Below, piece by piece: positions 54,787 through 64,000 of a stretch of 64,000 nt of DNA. This DNA is from Hypomyces perniciosus. Taxonomy: Eukaryota; Ascomycota; Sordariomycetes; Hypocreales; Hypocreaceae. Position numbers and translations under genes: made by a program. The stretch covers positions 275,501-339,500 of the forward strand of contig SPDT01000006.1 in NCBI GenBank assembly GCA_008477525.1. The letters run 5' to 3'. Positions within the stretch are counted from its first letter, which is position 1, and every line of letters begins with the position of its first letter. The notes beneath the pieces are model-generated. The model searched no databases and had not been told where the DNA came from. It saw only the letters and a list, made by a program, of their open reading frames with translations.

Positions 54787-54948
54787 TATCACGGCATATA
54801 GAACAGCGGGTCAAGGTGATATCTTTGTTGTGCCTTAAATAAGGCAAGAAGCTATAAGAATGTGGTTCAAAGGTATAGGACCAAGTTATCACGTAAGAAC
54901 GCACGTAATGCTGATAAGTTATTAGAGGGCAGGTTTAGTGCCGTGATA
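54787..54948 (-). repeat. 162-bp unit with 10-bp inverted ends, possible decayed LTR
   Basis: The unit begins TATCACGGCA and ends TGCCGTGATA, a perfect 10-bp inverted repeat, and is followed on the plus strand by a C-tract (54952-54959). On the minus strand this reads G-tract then repeat, the order polypurine tract then 3' LTR. The ends would fit TGTCACGG...CCGTGACA after G-to-A/C-to-T mutation. No target-site duplication was found around it. A short inverted-repeat element is the alternative. Confidence 0.4.
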
Positions 54949-55259
54949 GTACCCCCCCCTTTAAACTCTATTTGCCCCTAAATGGCTATTCTAAGACTAT
55001 ATATATTCTAATCCTTTTATTGTATTAATTCTATTGTAAGCGGCTGTTGCGTTACAGGTTTAGCTAGTCGGTTATCTTCCTCTTTTTAACCTAGGCAGGC
55101 GGGCTAGGCTTATTAGGGTTTTTTATATAGTATTCTAAGAGGGCGGTATCTTATCCTTTTAGGTCTTTCGCGGGTTGCCAGCTTAATGCATAGTGTTTCT
55201 AGGCTATATAATAGTATAGGCTATTTTTATTATAGCAGTTAAAGATTTTATTAAATTCC

Positions 55260-55527
55260 TGTAGCGGAGCGCGGTATAGCTATGTAGAGTATAGAGAGAT
55301 AGGAAATGAAGCTTGATTTTATGAAAGAGAATATACCGTAGTGGCCTCACTATATATATATATAGCTAACACAAAGAAAAAGCTGTGTGCAGGCGCTTTA
55401 TAAGTGCCTGCATAGTCTGATACATCGCTTATGCGATATGTATGTCAGCTTGTATCTGCTTATATAGCAGATAAGAGCTCCCTAGTGCTGATAAGCGGTA
55501 GGGCCCTGGCCTATTTAACCCAATACA
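55260..55527 (-). repeat. 3' LTR of the family C element
   Basis: A 268-bp terminal repeat, preserved better than its partner at 57779-58044. It includes a TATATATATATA run (about 55349-55361) and self-complementary stretches around 55393-55440. Confidence 0.8.
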
Positions 55528-55532
55528 CCCCC

Positions 55533-55568
55533 CAGTTAATAAGGCTATTCCCAATACCTTATTAACTG
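55533..55568. repeat. 12-bp stem-loop next to the family C LTR
   Basis: CAGTTAATAAGG (55533-55544) and CCTTATTAACTG (55557-55568) are perfect reverse complements around a 12-nt loop, directly inside the LTR and overlapping the last C of the polypurine tract complement. Confidence 0.6.
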
Positions 55569-56497
55569 CTACTCTAGCCTATCTATAATGTTATAACTGA
55601 CTGGCCGCGCTCTTAGAGCCTCTTTTATTTAATTAGAAGCTTTTTATTGTAAATATATATTGATATTCTATTATAGAGGTAAAAGGAATATAAGCGCTGT
55701 AGCTATTATTGTTCTGTAATAATAGGAAATTGAATAATAAAGCTTTTAAGTAAGTGAATTAGTCCTAAATAGCTAGAATAGGTATATTAGCTGCCCCCCT
55801 AGCCCTTATTCCTTACTCTTCTTTTTTAGTTATTAATATTATTATTATTAACATTAACAATAATATTAACAGTAATATAGCCCCTGCTGTAAATATTACG
55901 CTTTTAACTAATTCCCTTTATACTATATATTTATTAGTTAATAGCGAAATTGCAGAAGAAGAATACTTTGTCGGTAAAGTATAGTTGTGGTCGCCCTTTA
56001 AAAGTGGCTTGTCGCAGCGTTGGTCGCTTGGCTGGCTGAGCGGCTATGCCTGTTACTGCTCCTGCTCCTGCGCCAGCTCCTGCTCCGGCTCCTGCTCCTG
56101 CTCCTGTAAGGCGTGTTGCGGCTTTTACCGCTTTTAATGCGCGTTTAGCTATTGCTTGTAAAGCACGCCTTGCTGCTAAGGCAGTTATTACTTCTGCTCC
56201 GGCCCTTACCCCTATTACTGCTGCTCCGGTAGCTACTCCCGCGGTTACCTCTACTTCTGCCTCTGCTACTGCTGCTGCCCCTGCTGCTATGCCGTTATCC
56301 CCTCTTTATAAAGGTTATCTAAAGTCAGCAATTACCAGCAAAAGAGACTTCTTCCAGTATATTTCTATCGCCCGCTCTTAACAGTGCGCTACTTGCTTTA
56401 ATAGTAATTACTGATATATCCCCTAGTAAACTCCTCCTTAATTTGCCTGTATTGCTTTATTTAATTATATACTTTATAGTTGTTTAGTACTTATACT

Positions 56498-57078
56498 TGT
56501 TAAAAAGGAGGGCTAAAAAGTAAGGATTTTAGTGTATTTGGGTAACCTTCCTATTCTGGCTAGACCCGGAATTAGGCCCGACGCTAGGACCGAGTTCCGG
56601 AGGAACTTTAGTGTAAGTCAGGAAATTTCTGTTATCTTCGACGATAACAATTGAGCTAGGACCAGCTACCCCGCCTACCCTAGACTCAATACAATGGCCA
56701 CAATGGCTATTGTGAAAAATCTGACCAAAATGGTTTCCTGTTTGTATGGCCGTGAGTCGATTTGGCCGATTTCCTATATAAATGAATTTTGCGGAAAATA
56801 GGAACGGGGCCACGAACCCAATTCTGCCGCCGCATTCCTATTATCTAGTCGGAGGACTATTGTAGAAGACAAAGCTATTGTTTATACAATTCACTTCTAC
56901 ACCAGCCGCATATACACTAGATATTCTATAGCTTCTAGCTATTAGATCGTTTACAATTTAATTGTTTATCCATTGTTGACCCAACTAGACTCTCAGTCGT
57001 TTCCTTATTGCTGCATTAGGTGCACCTTCCTAGAAGCTGCACTTAAATGAGGTTCAGTATAACCTTGTTATTTTAACA
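56498..57078. mobile_element. solo LTR, family A copy 2, nested in the family C element
   Basis: This 581-bp copy of the unit at 52025-52606 has the same TGTTAAAA...TTTTAACA ends and the same bordering repeat ATACT (56493-56497 and 57079-57083). It sits within the interior of the family C element and so inserted later. The 94-codon antisense frame (56529-56813) recurs in the other copy in shorter form and is not considered a gene. Confidence 0.8.
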
Positions 57079-57778
57079 ATACTATACTTTTAGCTTAATA
57101 TTCCTGCACTTTACTTTATGCAGTATATATTAATAGAATAAGTATATTTCCTTATATATTATATCTTTATAAAAAGCTAGTTAATCTTTAAGCTTTTTAA
57201 TAATTTAGTGAATAGTAAACTTTACATTAAAATCCTTATTATTATTATAGGCTGCTTTAGTAATAGTAGAGGCTAAAGCTGCGGTTTAGAGGTTTACTAG
57301 AATTAAAGTGTAGATGCCGGAGTTAACTGTCTTCTGGATCTACTTTAAAATAATAACCTTAGCCTTCCTCTTCTCAGTATCGCTATTAATAAAGAATTAG
57401 TGCTCTTAGAGTATACTATTATAGCAAGCAAAGATATTAGCTGAAAAGGGGTTTAGATTAAATACTTTAATCGCGGTTTCCCTTACTTTTATTAAAGTAA
57501 ATGGCTTAAAAGTAAGGAAACTGTTATTCGGCTAATTAGGGAGATCTAGATTGATTTTATTCTATACCCTAGCAGTGGTTATATAATTAGTAAAAATAGT
57601 AATCTATTTAATTTACTAGACTATTAATTCTAGCTTTATAAAAGCAATATCCCCTGCACTATCTATTATAGAAGATAGCTTTAGCAGTTTAAAGGCAAGG
57701 GTAAAGGGTATAAGGAGAGATATAATATTAAAGTAGAAGTTTCTAGTAACTTTAATAGTTACTACCTAGGCTTATAAC

Positions 57779-58044
57779 TGTAGCGGAGCGCGGTATAGCT
57801 ATATAGAGTATAGAGAGATAGGAAATAAAGCTTGATTCTATAAAAGAGAATATACTGTAGTGGCCTCGCTATATATATATATAGCTAATATAAAGAAGAA
57901 GCTGTATGCAGGCGCTTTATAAGCGCCTATATAGTCTAATATATTACTTATACGATATATATGTCAGCTTGTATTTGCTTATATAACAGATAAGAGCTCC
58001 TTAGCGCTAATAAGCAGTAGGGCCCCGGCCTACTTAACCCAACA
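57779..58044 (-). repeat. 5' LTR of the family C element
   Basis: A 266-bp terminal repeat, the partner of 55260-55527. It shows more A/T at sites where the partner keeps C or G (for example TACGATATATATG against TGCGATATGTATG), consistent with RIP. Confidence 0.8.
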
Positions 58045-58049
58045 ATTCC

Positions 58050-61000
58050 TATTTTTCTATTACTTTATTTATCTTATTATCTTTTTTAAGGATTTATCTT
58101 TATATATTCTTATTCTCTTGCTTATTAATAGTGTTTTATCCTGGCAGATATATATATTAGCCTGCTTTATTAACTGCCAGTAGTTTAAAGAGAGAGTTAT
58201 AGAATATAGGGAAAATGCAGATACAGTTAAGGAGTTTAAGTTAGTAGGCTTAAGGTATATATTAAGGATTTTATATAGGCCCACCTATTTATTATTTTTT
58301 TTCTTTATTAAACAGTTTATTTTAAAGTATTTAGTCTTTAACTATACCTTTTCGCTAACTGTAAATTAATATAAATCCTCTTTTAATATATTAACTGCAG
58401 CCTTATATTAAGCAATTAATTATACTATAAAGGCCTTTAATTAATTTAGGATTTATTAAAAATACTTAGCTATAGCGTTTACTTTATAATAGCTTTTTTT
58501 TAAGTGATAAATAAGTTTAGTAGGCAAGGGTTTAAAGGCTTAACTTTTAAGCGTAAATAAAAACTATAATTTGCAAAAAATAAAGTTTTTATTATTTTAA
58601 ATATTTAGTTATTTTAAATAAATTTTATAAGTCGTCATTAATTTATTTAATTATTTTAATCAAAATTTATAAACTGCTTAAAATACTGCTTTACTTTTAT
58701 ATTTAATTATTTAATTTAGCTGTTAGTCTTTAAATAATAGGCTAAAGAATATTTAAAGTAAATTTTAAGTTATTAAAATAACTGCTTTTAGAACTTAAAT
58801 ATAAACTAAATGCCTTAGTTTAATATAATTATTTCTAGGGCTTTATATAAAGTATAGACGTATAAAATAAAGGCATTAGTAAATTCTTTAATATTAAATA
58901 TATAGGTAATAATAAAATAGTATATCTTTATTAAACGGTATACTACTATAAAGATATTCTTATAAATTAAGCCTTACTAGTTATAGTTAGGCAGTAATAT
59001 AATATAGTTTATTAAAATATTGCTTTAAGCTTAAAATATTATTAGCAGTAGTTTTAGGAATTTTAAGGGAGTAGACCTATTTAACTTTATTTAAAAGTAT
59101 AGGTTATAACCTTTAATAAAAGTATTAATATTAGTTAATATTTATAGCTACTAGTATATACAGTTAAAGAGGTTTAGTATTTTTATTTATCCTAGGTATC
59201 CCTTTAACTTAAAAGAGTATATTTAATATATAATTTATATCTTTACTTTATTTATTAATAAAAGGAAAATTTATTCCTAGTAATATATTTAATTACTATA
59301 GATTTGAAAGTCTTATATCGCTGCCTTTAAATTACTTTAAATATTCTTAGGCTATTATTAACTAGCTAGGTTTTAAAGCGCCTGTATTATAATATTTACT
59401 ATATCTAATATTTTATAGGCTTTATTAATTATTTTATCAATCGATATCTCTAGGTCTAGGATTAAGGTGCTAGTTATTACAGCGAGTAGGTTTTTATTAT
59501 TTATATTTTCTGTAATATTAGTATAAGTATAGGGATTAAAGCGGCTTTCTGGGAGTAAAGTTCTTTTTCTTTCTTTTAATTAGCTTTTATCTTAATCTAA
59601 CTTTATTAAAATATCTTAAAATCTCCTATTTAATATATTAGGCTTTACTGCTTTTAACCTAGGCCAGTAAATAATTTAGAAATTATACTAGGATAGGAAT
59701 TTAGATTAATAAATTTATCTTTAATTTAATGCTTTAATAGTTATAAAGTATTTTAGGTTTTTATAGTCTATAATAATCTTAAATTTATTTTTTATACTTT
59801 AGAGTTTAAGGCGCTATTTTTTTTAATAATTTAATAATAGCTAGCAGTTTTTTATTATAAATCTTATAATTATATTTAGCGGGTAAGTGTTTCGATAAAA
59901 AGTATATTACTGGTTGTAAGATATTATTTTTGTTATACTGGGAGAAAATACCACTAAATGCCTAGTTTAAGGCATTTATTTCTAGGACTGTTTTTTTATT
60001 GTAGTTAAAGAAAGCGAGGATTAAGGCAGTTATAAACTGGGTTTTAAGACAGTTAAATGCAGTAGTATAAAAATCTGTTTAATTTTATAGTATATCTTTC
60101 TTTAAAAGGCTATTTAAAGGCTTATAGATATTAAATAAGTCTTTAATAAATTGCTAATAAAAATTCGCGAAGCCTAGGAAGTATTAGAGTTTGCGGAGGT
60201 TTAAAGGTCTCTTTTAACTTATAATTACAGCTACTTTCTTAAGGTCTATTTTAATACTATTACTTATAATAATTAGGCTAAGGTATTTTATTTTTATTGT
60301 TTTAAATTTGCATTTTTTAATATCGATTTAGAGACTTATATTAATTAATCTATCTATAACGTTTTATATATATTATTAATATTCTTTTTATATAGCTAAT
60401 AGATTAAGATATTATTAAGGTAAACTATATAAATTTTATTAAATAAATTATATAAAGTATAGTTAATATAGTATTAAAAAGAAGCTAGGGCATTATAAAG
60501 ACTAAAAGGTATAATAAAGGTTTTGAATAACTTAAACTAGGTTATAAACGCTATCTTTTATTTATATCCCTTTGCGATTTTAAGTTTATTAAAAGCGGCT
60601 ATTATATCCACCTTAGTATAAAATCTAGTATTATATAGAGTATTTAGTATTTCCTGGATTAGCGGTAATAGGTAGCGATTTTTTATAGTAATATTATTAA
60701 GGCTTTAATAGTTTTAATAAATATAGATGCCTTTTTTAGGTTTTGCAGCGAGGAGTAAGGGGGTAGTATATTTTACTTTAGATTCTTTAATAAATCTTTT
60801 AGCTAGGTTTTTATCTAGCTATTTTCTTATTATTTAAAGTTCGTTTAGTAATATTAAGCGGTTCTTTTAATATAGTAGTTCTTTTTTTAATAGAAGCTTG
60901 ATTTTATAGTCTTATAATCTCTTAAAGGGAAGTTTATTTGCTAATTATAAAAAAAAGCCGACAATTTTATTTTATAGTTAATTAAAAAGTTTTTTTTAAA

Positions 61001-64000
61001 TATTACTTTCTGTTAATTTTAGCTTTACTTTTATAAATTTATTAATATTAGACTTTAATATCCCTTAAAGGTGTTTTCTGCTATAGCAGTACGCGAAGAA
61101 ATTATAGAAAGTTATAGGGAATAATATTTATACTGCTATAAAGCTGCCTTATCCTTATAATATATTTACAAAAGTATTTTTATTAAACTTTAATAATTAA
61201 TACACTTTATATTCCTACTTTTATATATCTTTTATTAAGTCTATTTAGGTTAATTTTATATACTAGGCAGATAGGTTTTTATAGAATTAGATAAATAATA
61301 TTGCGGCGGATATTTAAATATCTATTAAGTTAGGTCGCTTATATAGTGCTATTGCTGCAGGCTTATTAAGTATTAATATATTTAGTTTAGGGAGTTATAC
61401 TGGGTTATATTAGTATTAATATCCGCAGCTATTAACCATAGGCGTTATTAAGACTAGTATTAAGGGCTTATTTAATATTATCTATACTTTAGTCTTTAGT
61501 CTTATATAGTTATTGGGTTAATAAATATAGTAGTAATTTTGCTTTAATATTAATATAAGGTTTATATATAGGTCCCTTTTTCCCTATTAAGGCGTTGTCT
61601 CCTTTAGTATATCTTTAATATAGGCTTAGAACTTAATTTTCTTTTTAACCTTTTTTTTTTATCCTTTTTAATGTATTATTTTATTTTTTACTAGTAGTAT
61701 AAAGTATTAATTTTAAAGGTTTACCTAGGATATTAATATTATATAAAATAGTTATTAGGCTAGGAATTATTAGTATAGTATAGGTTTAAGGGCAATAATT
61801 TATTAAATAGTATTGCAAATTAAAGGTAACTGTTAATATAGGCTAGTTAATATTAGGATTATATTGCTGTAGCTATAGTATTTTAAAGATAAAGGGGTTT
61901 TAATTTAAAAGATTAGTAATAAAAATATATATAGTTTTTTATATTCCCCTATTCCTATATCTAGGATTATATAGTTAATAAGCTATACTGCTGCTTTATT
62001 ATTAGTTAAAATAAGGCTCTTTAATCTAAGTAATTGCATTATTAGGATTTAGGACTTTTAGAGAAAGTGCTAGTCTATAAAGCCTTATATTAAGCAGCTA
62101 CTATTAATAAAGGTTAATATAGTTACTAGTAAATGCGCAAGGAATAATATAGTATAAATAAATAGTAATTTATTATCTATAGTATTTAGAATTAATAGTC
62201 TATTATTAATAATAATTTATTATATCTATAAAGGCATTAGGTTTATAGGCTATTTTAATATTTTATTGCGTTTCTTAATATAATATTATTAAAAAGCTAC
62301 TTTTTTCCTTGCCTTTTTATATTAAAGGTTATATCTTTATAAGCAAGTATATTATTAAAGGTAATTAATCCTTTAATAAAGCTAGTTTTATCGATATAGT
62401 ATAGGAATAGGTTTTTATAGTATAATAAGTTATTTCTTTAAGCTAGGAAGTGCTGGTAATACAGGAACTAGGGAATAGGAATTTATAGTACTAATATACC
62501 TCTTCCTTAGCCTAGGGTATATACCCTGCTTTAAGGCGCTATAGTGCTATTGCCTTAATATATTCTGTATCCTAGAAAGCCGCTACTATATCCTTATAGG
62601 GTTTAAGGTTTTATAGTATTAGTTTTCTGCTTTTTTATATAGTTACTGATAATATATTAGCCGCTATAGTAATAGTATAGGTTATAGAGTTATTAGTATT
62701 TTTTATATTATAAAGTAAAGGATATAGTATTTAACTGTATAGGATTACCTGCGTTTTCTTACTTTAAAGGGTTTAACTTATTTTAAGGCAGGGCTTATTA
62801 AAGAGTATAGTTACTGTTTAGCTTTTTAAACTTATAGTTGCCTTTAAGTTTAATATAGTAAGCTCACTCTTTAAAGTTATTATAAACTTTTTAACTAAAA
62901 GTTCTTTAAATAGACTAGTTATCTTTACTTATAGGCTTATTGCTTTTATTAATAAAGGCAGCGGCTATCTCTTTAAATACTTTAAAGTAAAGGGCATTGA
63001 CTTTTTAAGTATTGGTTTTGCTGGCTTAGGCTGCCAGTTTATAAAAACTAGTAATAAAGTTTTAAAATAGTTTATTTACTATATAGTAAGTATTAAACTT
63101 TTAAGTAGTAGATTATAAAAGGTTAAGAGTTTTATACTATAAGTCTAAGAATTTAATAAAAGTTTTACTATTTTTTTATTTTTATATTATATAATTATCC
63201 TTTTTTATTATAATATAGTTAAATACCTTTTATATTAAATTATAGGTATTATTATTTAATTAACTGCTAATATAAAGGATATATTTATAAAGGGTATTAA
63301 AGTATTTAATATTAATTATAATATTATATAGTATAGTAAAATACTAGTTTATATATTTCTATTAATAGGTTTTTATATCTTTATCTTTAATATTAAATTT
63401 ATCTTTAAAGTTATTAATTTAATACTTTAAAATATTATTACTTTTAGCTTTAATAAACTTATTAATTATATTACTTTAGCTTTAAACTTTATATTAAATA
63501 AGCTTTAGGTTTTAATAATAGCATTTTTTTTAAACTCTTTTTATTTTAAGGCTATATTAAAGTTATACTTTTAGTTCTAAAAGTAATTAAAGATAATATT
63601 AAAGGATTATTTAAGTTCTAGTATTTAAAGCTATAAGGTTAAGTTATAATTATTATTATAAGCTTTTAGGATAATATAGATATAAGGCTAGTCGCAGAAG
63701 TAATTAGTAAGTCTTGCTTTTTAATTAAAGTCCCCTTTTATGCCTTTTATTCTCGCTTTAATATTCTTAGGTTAAATATAGGCTAGGGAATCGGGTATAG
63801 GCTAAAAAGCTAGGCTAAGGTATATTTTTTACTGCAGGGATATAAGCTTTTAGGCTTAAGATCTCGCTATAGTTAAAGATTAGTGAATTTTCTGTAAAAT
63901 ATAGGGCTTTTTATAGTATTGCGACTAGGCTATTAGCGACTTTATTAATCTTTTCGGGCAAGGTTAAGGGCTAAAGGTAATAGCATAGTTATTATAGGAA
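58050..64000 (-). mobile_element. RIP-decayed Ty3/gypsy retrotransposon DNA (minus strand)
   Basis: The whole stretch is AT-rich with stops in every frame, yet the minus strand still reads as parts of a gypsy polyprotein. At 60400-60740 it reads as reverse transcriptase: NRYLLPLIQEILNTLYNTRF, VDIIAAFNKLKIAKGY, FKTFIIPFSLYNALASF. The catalytic YLDD box has become YLNN at 60408-60425. At about 59810-60092 it reads as RNase H (PVIYFLSKHLPAKYNYKIYN, KKLLAIIKLL). At about 62350-62650 a gag-like stretch (LKAGYIPWAKEEVY, YYKFLFPSS) is seen. The order gag, RT, RNase H from high to low coordinates fixes the minus orientation. Ends and LTRs were not found, and more than one element may be present. Nothing here can be functional. 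Confidence 0.75.

Larger units (their letters stand above)
55260..58044 (-). mobile_element. complete small LTR retrotransposon, family C, with a nested solo LTR
   Basis: Two direct repeats, 55260-55527 and 57779-58044, each begin TGTAGCGGAGCGC on the plus strand and end in CA. The whole is bordered by ATTCC (55255-55259 and 58045-58049), so it is one insertion. A run of six C follows the left LTR (55528-55533); on the minus strand this is a G-rich polypurine tract immediately before the 3' LTR, which sets the orientation. The interior is about 2.25 kb, of which about 0.6 kb is the later family A insertion. It carries no pol domain, only a (GCTCCT)n-based Ala/Pro frame, so it is non-autonomous or gutted. 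Differences between the two LTRs are mostly C/T and G/A transitions. Confidence 0.85.

Noticed and set aside
56046..56381. 111-codon Ala/Pro-rich frame
   Set aside because: It is produced by a GCTCCT minisatellite inside the family C LTR element; low complexity, not a credible host gene.
52025..57078. One 5-kb LTR retrotransposon bounded by the two family A LTRs
   Set aside because: Each LTR has its own ATACT on both sides. The intervening DNA includes other complete elements and half of the family C element, so two solo LTRs fit better.
63700..64000. Telomere or subtelomere at the right end
   Set aside because: No TTAGGG-type repeat is present; the sequence is simply decayed repeat DNA that continues past the window.
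51340..64000. CRISPR-like array in the repetitive AT-rich region
   Set aside because: Repeats here are long terminal repeats with target-site duplications, not short regularly spaced units, and the genome is eukaryotic.

Overview
The window comes from a filamentous ascomycete, most likely one of the Eurotiales (Aspergillus/Penicillium type). The evidence is short GT-AG introns of about 46-80 nt, monocistronic genes on both strands, and a gene set typical of such fungi: a Sim4/Fta1 kinetochore subunit, MET8, a Vac1/Pep7 FYVE protein, an Mbp1-type APSES factor and a Cup1-like LYR protein. The AT-rich right end carries transition-type decay that looks like repeat-induced point mutation (RIP). 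Species cannot be fixed from the sequence alone. All gene models are hand-spliced from reading frames and splice signals.

Bases 1 to about 48.5 kb are gene-bearing DNA. In order: a small NAD(P)-binding protein (-), Fta1/CENP-L (-), an FAD monooxygenase (-), MET8 siroheme synthase (-) divergent from Vac1/Pep7 (+), an Mbp1-like cell-cycle factor (-), a Cup1-like LYR protein (+) convergent with a GNAT acetyltransferase (-), an intron-containing tRNA-Glu(CTC) (-), an amidoligase-family protein (+), a Dal5-type MFS transporter (-), an unknown five-exon protein (+), a Mup1-like methionine permease (-), a broken reading frame (+), an Alt a 1-like secreted protein (-), a GH2 glycosidase (+), a HerA/FtsK-like ATPase (-), two small TA-flanked inverted-repeat elements, a XAP5/FAM50 protein (+), a small membrane protein (-), a DUF218/YdcF-like protein (+), a METTL16-type RNA methyltransferase (-) and a repeat-bearing membrane protein (-). 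These are mostly unlinked housekeeping and accessory genes. There is no secondary-metabolite backbone gene and no obvious cluster.

From about 48.5 kb the composition becomes AT-rich. One intact secreted berberine-bridge/AA7 oxidase gene (49.3-50.8 kb) sits at the edge. From 51.3 kb to the end the DNA is a transposon graveyard. It contains two 581-582 bp solo LTRs of one family, each flanked by ATACT, and a different 387 bp solo LTR flanked by GTAAT. It also contains a complete 2.8 kb minus-strand LTR element (direct repeat ATTCC) that carries one of the solo LTRs inside it, and a heavily mutated minus-strand Ty3/gypsy element in which reverse transcriptase, RNase H and gag-like stretches are still recognisable. 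No CRISPR array, rRNA gene or telomeric repeat was seen.

The clearest unexplained non-coding signal is the 9-bp word TACTCCGTA (reverse complement TACGGAGTA), with at least eleven exact copies in intergenic DNA. The most interesting under-described proteins are the HerA-like ATPase and the amidoligase-fold protein.
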